From: CBDAPI01 sp964565865 | GTDB taxonomy: Bacteria; Acidobacteriota; UBA6911; RPQK01; CBDAPI01 | Assembly: GCA_964565865.1 (NCBI GenBank) | Contig: CAZMGM010000033.1 | Span: 1-23,892, forward strand | Length of the DNA stretch: 23,892 nt | Direction of reading: 5' to 3' | Part shown: in pieces, positions 23,110-23,892 of the stretch | How positions within the stretch are numbered: the stretch's first letter is position 1 | Layout: each line of letters starts with the position of its first letter | The notes under the pieces: model-generated | The model's input: the letters and a program-made list of their open reading frames with translations, nothing else | The model's database searches: none | Told to the model about the DNA's origin: nothing | Program-made: the position numbers and the translations under genes

Positions 23110-23667
23110 TTGAGAATCATTGGAGGTGCATTCAGGGGACGGAGGCTGGCCCGGGTCGCCCGGGGAGTGCGCCCCACCACCGATCGGCTCCGGGAATCTC
23201 TTTTCAACATTCTGGGCGCACAGGTGGAGGGATCGTCCTGGGTGGATGCCTTTGCCGGCTCTGGGGCGATCGGAATGGAGGCCCTCAGCCGGGGAGCGGA
23301 ATTTGTGGTGTTCAACGACCGTAGCCGTAAGGCGTTGGGAACGGTGGAGGCCAACCTTGGGAAATGCCGGATTGATAGCGGCTTTGCAATCCACCAAGCC
23401 GACGTATTTCTTTTCTTCCGGAAGCTGTCCGGACGCCGAATCGACTTCGTCTTTCTGGACCCGCCCTACCGCTTTACGCTCCATGAGAAGCTGCTGAAGG
23501 CGGTGGCCGCTGCTCTGGCACAGCCGTCTCCCCAACATCTAGTCCTGCTCGAGGTCCACAAGGAGGTTGGAAACGATGTAGCAGGCACGCACTACCAGGT
23601 CAGGCGGCGCATCCCAGCGGGTAACAGTCACATTCTTATTCTGGAGCACGAGCATTACCGGCGCTGA
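23110..23667 (+). CDS. rsmD: 16S rRNA (guanine(966)-N(2))-methyltransferase RsmD
   Basis: Methylates G966 of 16S rRNA using S-adenosylmethionine. 185 residues, the normal size. It begins with the family motif RIIGGAFRGRRLA and RPTTDRLRESLFNIL. The SAM-binding motif DAFAGSGAIGMEALSRGA is at 46-63, and the catalytic DPPY at 117-120. The start is a TTG at 23110, supported by GAGG upstream and the exact family N-terminus. It lies 76 bases after recG on the same strand and may be co-transcribed with it. Confidence 0.93.
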   Translation: MRIIGGAFRGRRLARVARGVRPTTDRLRESLFNILGAQVEGSSWVDAFAGSGAIGMEALSRGAEFVVFNDRSRKALGTVEANLGKCRIDSGFAIHQADVFLFFRKLSGRRIDFVFLDPPYRFTLHEKLLKAVAAALAQPSPQHLVLLEVHKEVGNDVAGTHYQVRRRIPAGNSHILILEHEHYRR

Positions 23668-23710
23668 TTGGCACTCCCTTCGACAAACAAGCCCCTGTGA
23701 ACAGTCCCGG

Positions 23711-23890
23711 CTAACAAAACCCTCCGAGAGGCTCGAACATGAGCCAAGGGGCTTCACGCTGCTTCTGGGTTCGACTCTTCAGGCCGGCCCGCAGCTCCCG
23801 GATCAGATCTCTCCGGTGGCGATTTCCTTCGGCGCATACGAGCAGCAGAACCGAGTCCTCAGAGTCGACTGGTTGCACGGCCTCTTCGAC
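23711..23890 (-). CDS. C-terminal part of an unidentified protein (runs off the window)
   Basis: Sixty codons without a stop enter from the right edge and end in TAG at 23711. The peptide has protein-like character: an alternating hydrophobic strand (SVLLLVCAEG), an amphipathic basic helix (RDLIRELRAGLKSRTQKQ) and a final APWLMFEPLGGF. It would converge on rsmD with a 43-base gap. I do not recognise the family. Confidence 0.4.
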   Translation of the reverse strand, partial: VEEAVQPVDSEDSVLLLVCAEGNRHRRDLIRELRAGLKSRTQKQREAPWLMFEPLGGFC

Positions 23891-23892
23891 CC

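Noticed and set aside
23689..23752. Inverted repeat AAGCCCCT ... AGGGGCTT between rsmD and the right-edge gene as a terminator
   Set aside because: The arms are about 45-50 bases apart, the right arm lies within the coding tail at the edge, and no T-run follows.

Overview
Chromosomal window from a bacterium, most likely an Acidobacteriota member or a relative with PVC-like gene content. This inference rests on a PSD1/planctomycete-cytochrome protein paired with a DUF1501 protein, a GMC oxidoreductase paired with a gluconate-2-dehydrogenase subunit-3-like protein, moderately high GC, and frequent GTG/TTG starts. No 16S gene or other decisive marker is present. No CRISPR array, rRNA or complete tRNA was seen.

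Left part (1-9851), an accessory block read almost entirely on the minus strand. It opens with the N-terminus of a P27-type phage terminase small subunit running off the edge. Behind it lie a small zinc-knuckle phage-type protein and a 41-codon ORF. Next come a ketopantoate reductase (panE-like), about 1 kb of gene debris (tail of an IS1380-like transposase, head of a kelch-like exported protein, tail of a membrane protein), a DUF1501 plus PSD1 two-gene operon, and a translationally coupled pair of exported proteins: an unclassified toroid-type lyase/glycosidase-like protein and a beta-rich protein. The block ends at 9825-9851 in an isolated 3' end of a serine-type tRNA gene (T-arm, acceptor strand, CCA) with no 5' half. 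That is the usual scar of integration into a tRNA gene, so I read 9851 as the right border of an island extending leftward past the window.

Right part (9881-23892), apparently core chromosome. Minus strand: a GntP-family gluconate permease, an arginase/agmatinase-family ureohydrolase, a sterol-desaturase/fatty-acid-hydroxylase family membrane protein, and a GMC flavoprotein with its Tat-exported small subunit. Plus strand: proB-proA, overlapping by 4 bases, for the first two steps of proline synthesis. Minus strand: a possibly frameshifted exported protein with a GspG-like tail, coupled to a thioredoxin-fold/TPR probable lipoprotein. Plus strand: recG and rsmD. The window closes with the C-terminus of an unidentified minus-strand gene.

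Intergenic spaces in the right part carry at least four diverged copies of a short repeat (core TAGCAGYCCGTSGTGAAAAT). Two lie at or just after stop codons and one forms a clear hairpin. The repeat, the tRNA scar, and the debris at 1.8-2.5 kb are the most noteworthy non-genic signals. I found no convincing new multigene defence or biosynthetic system.
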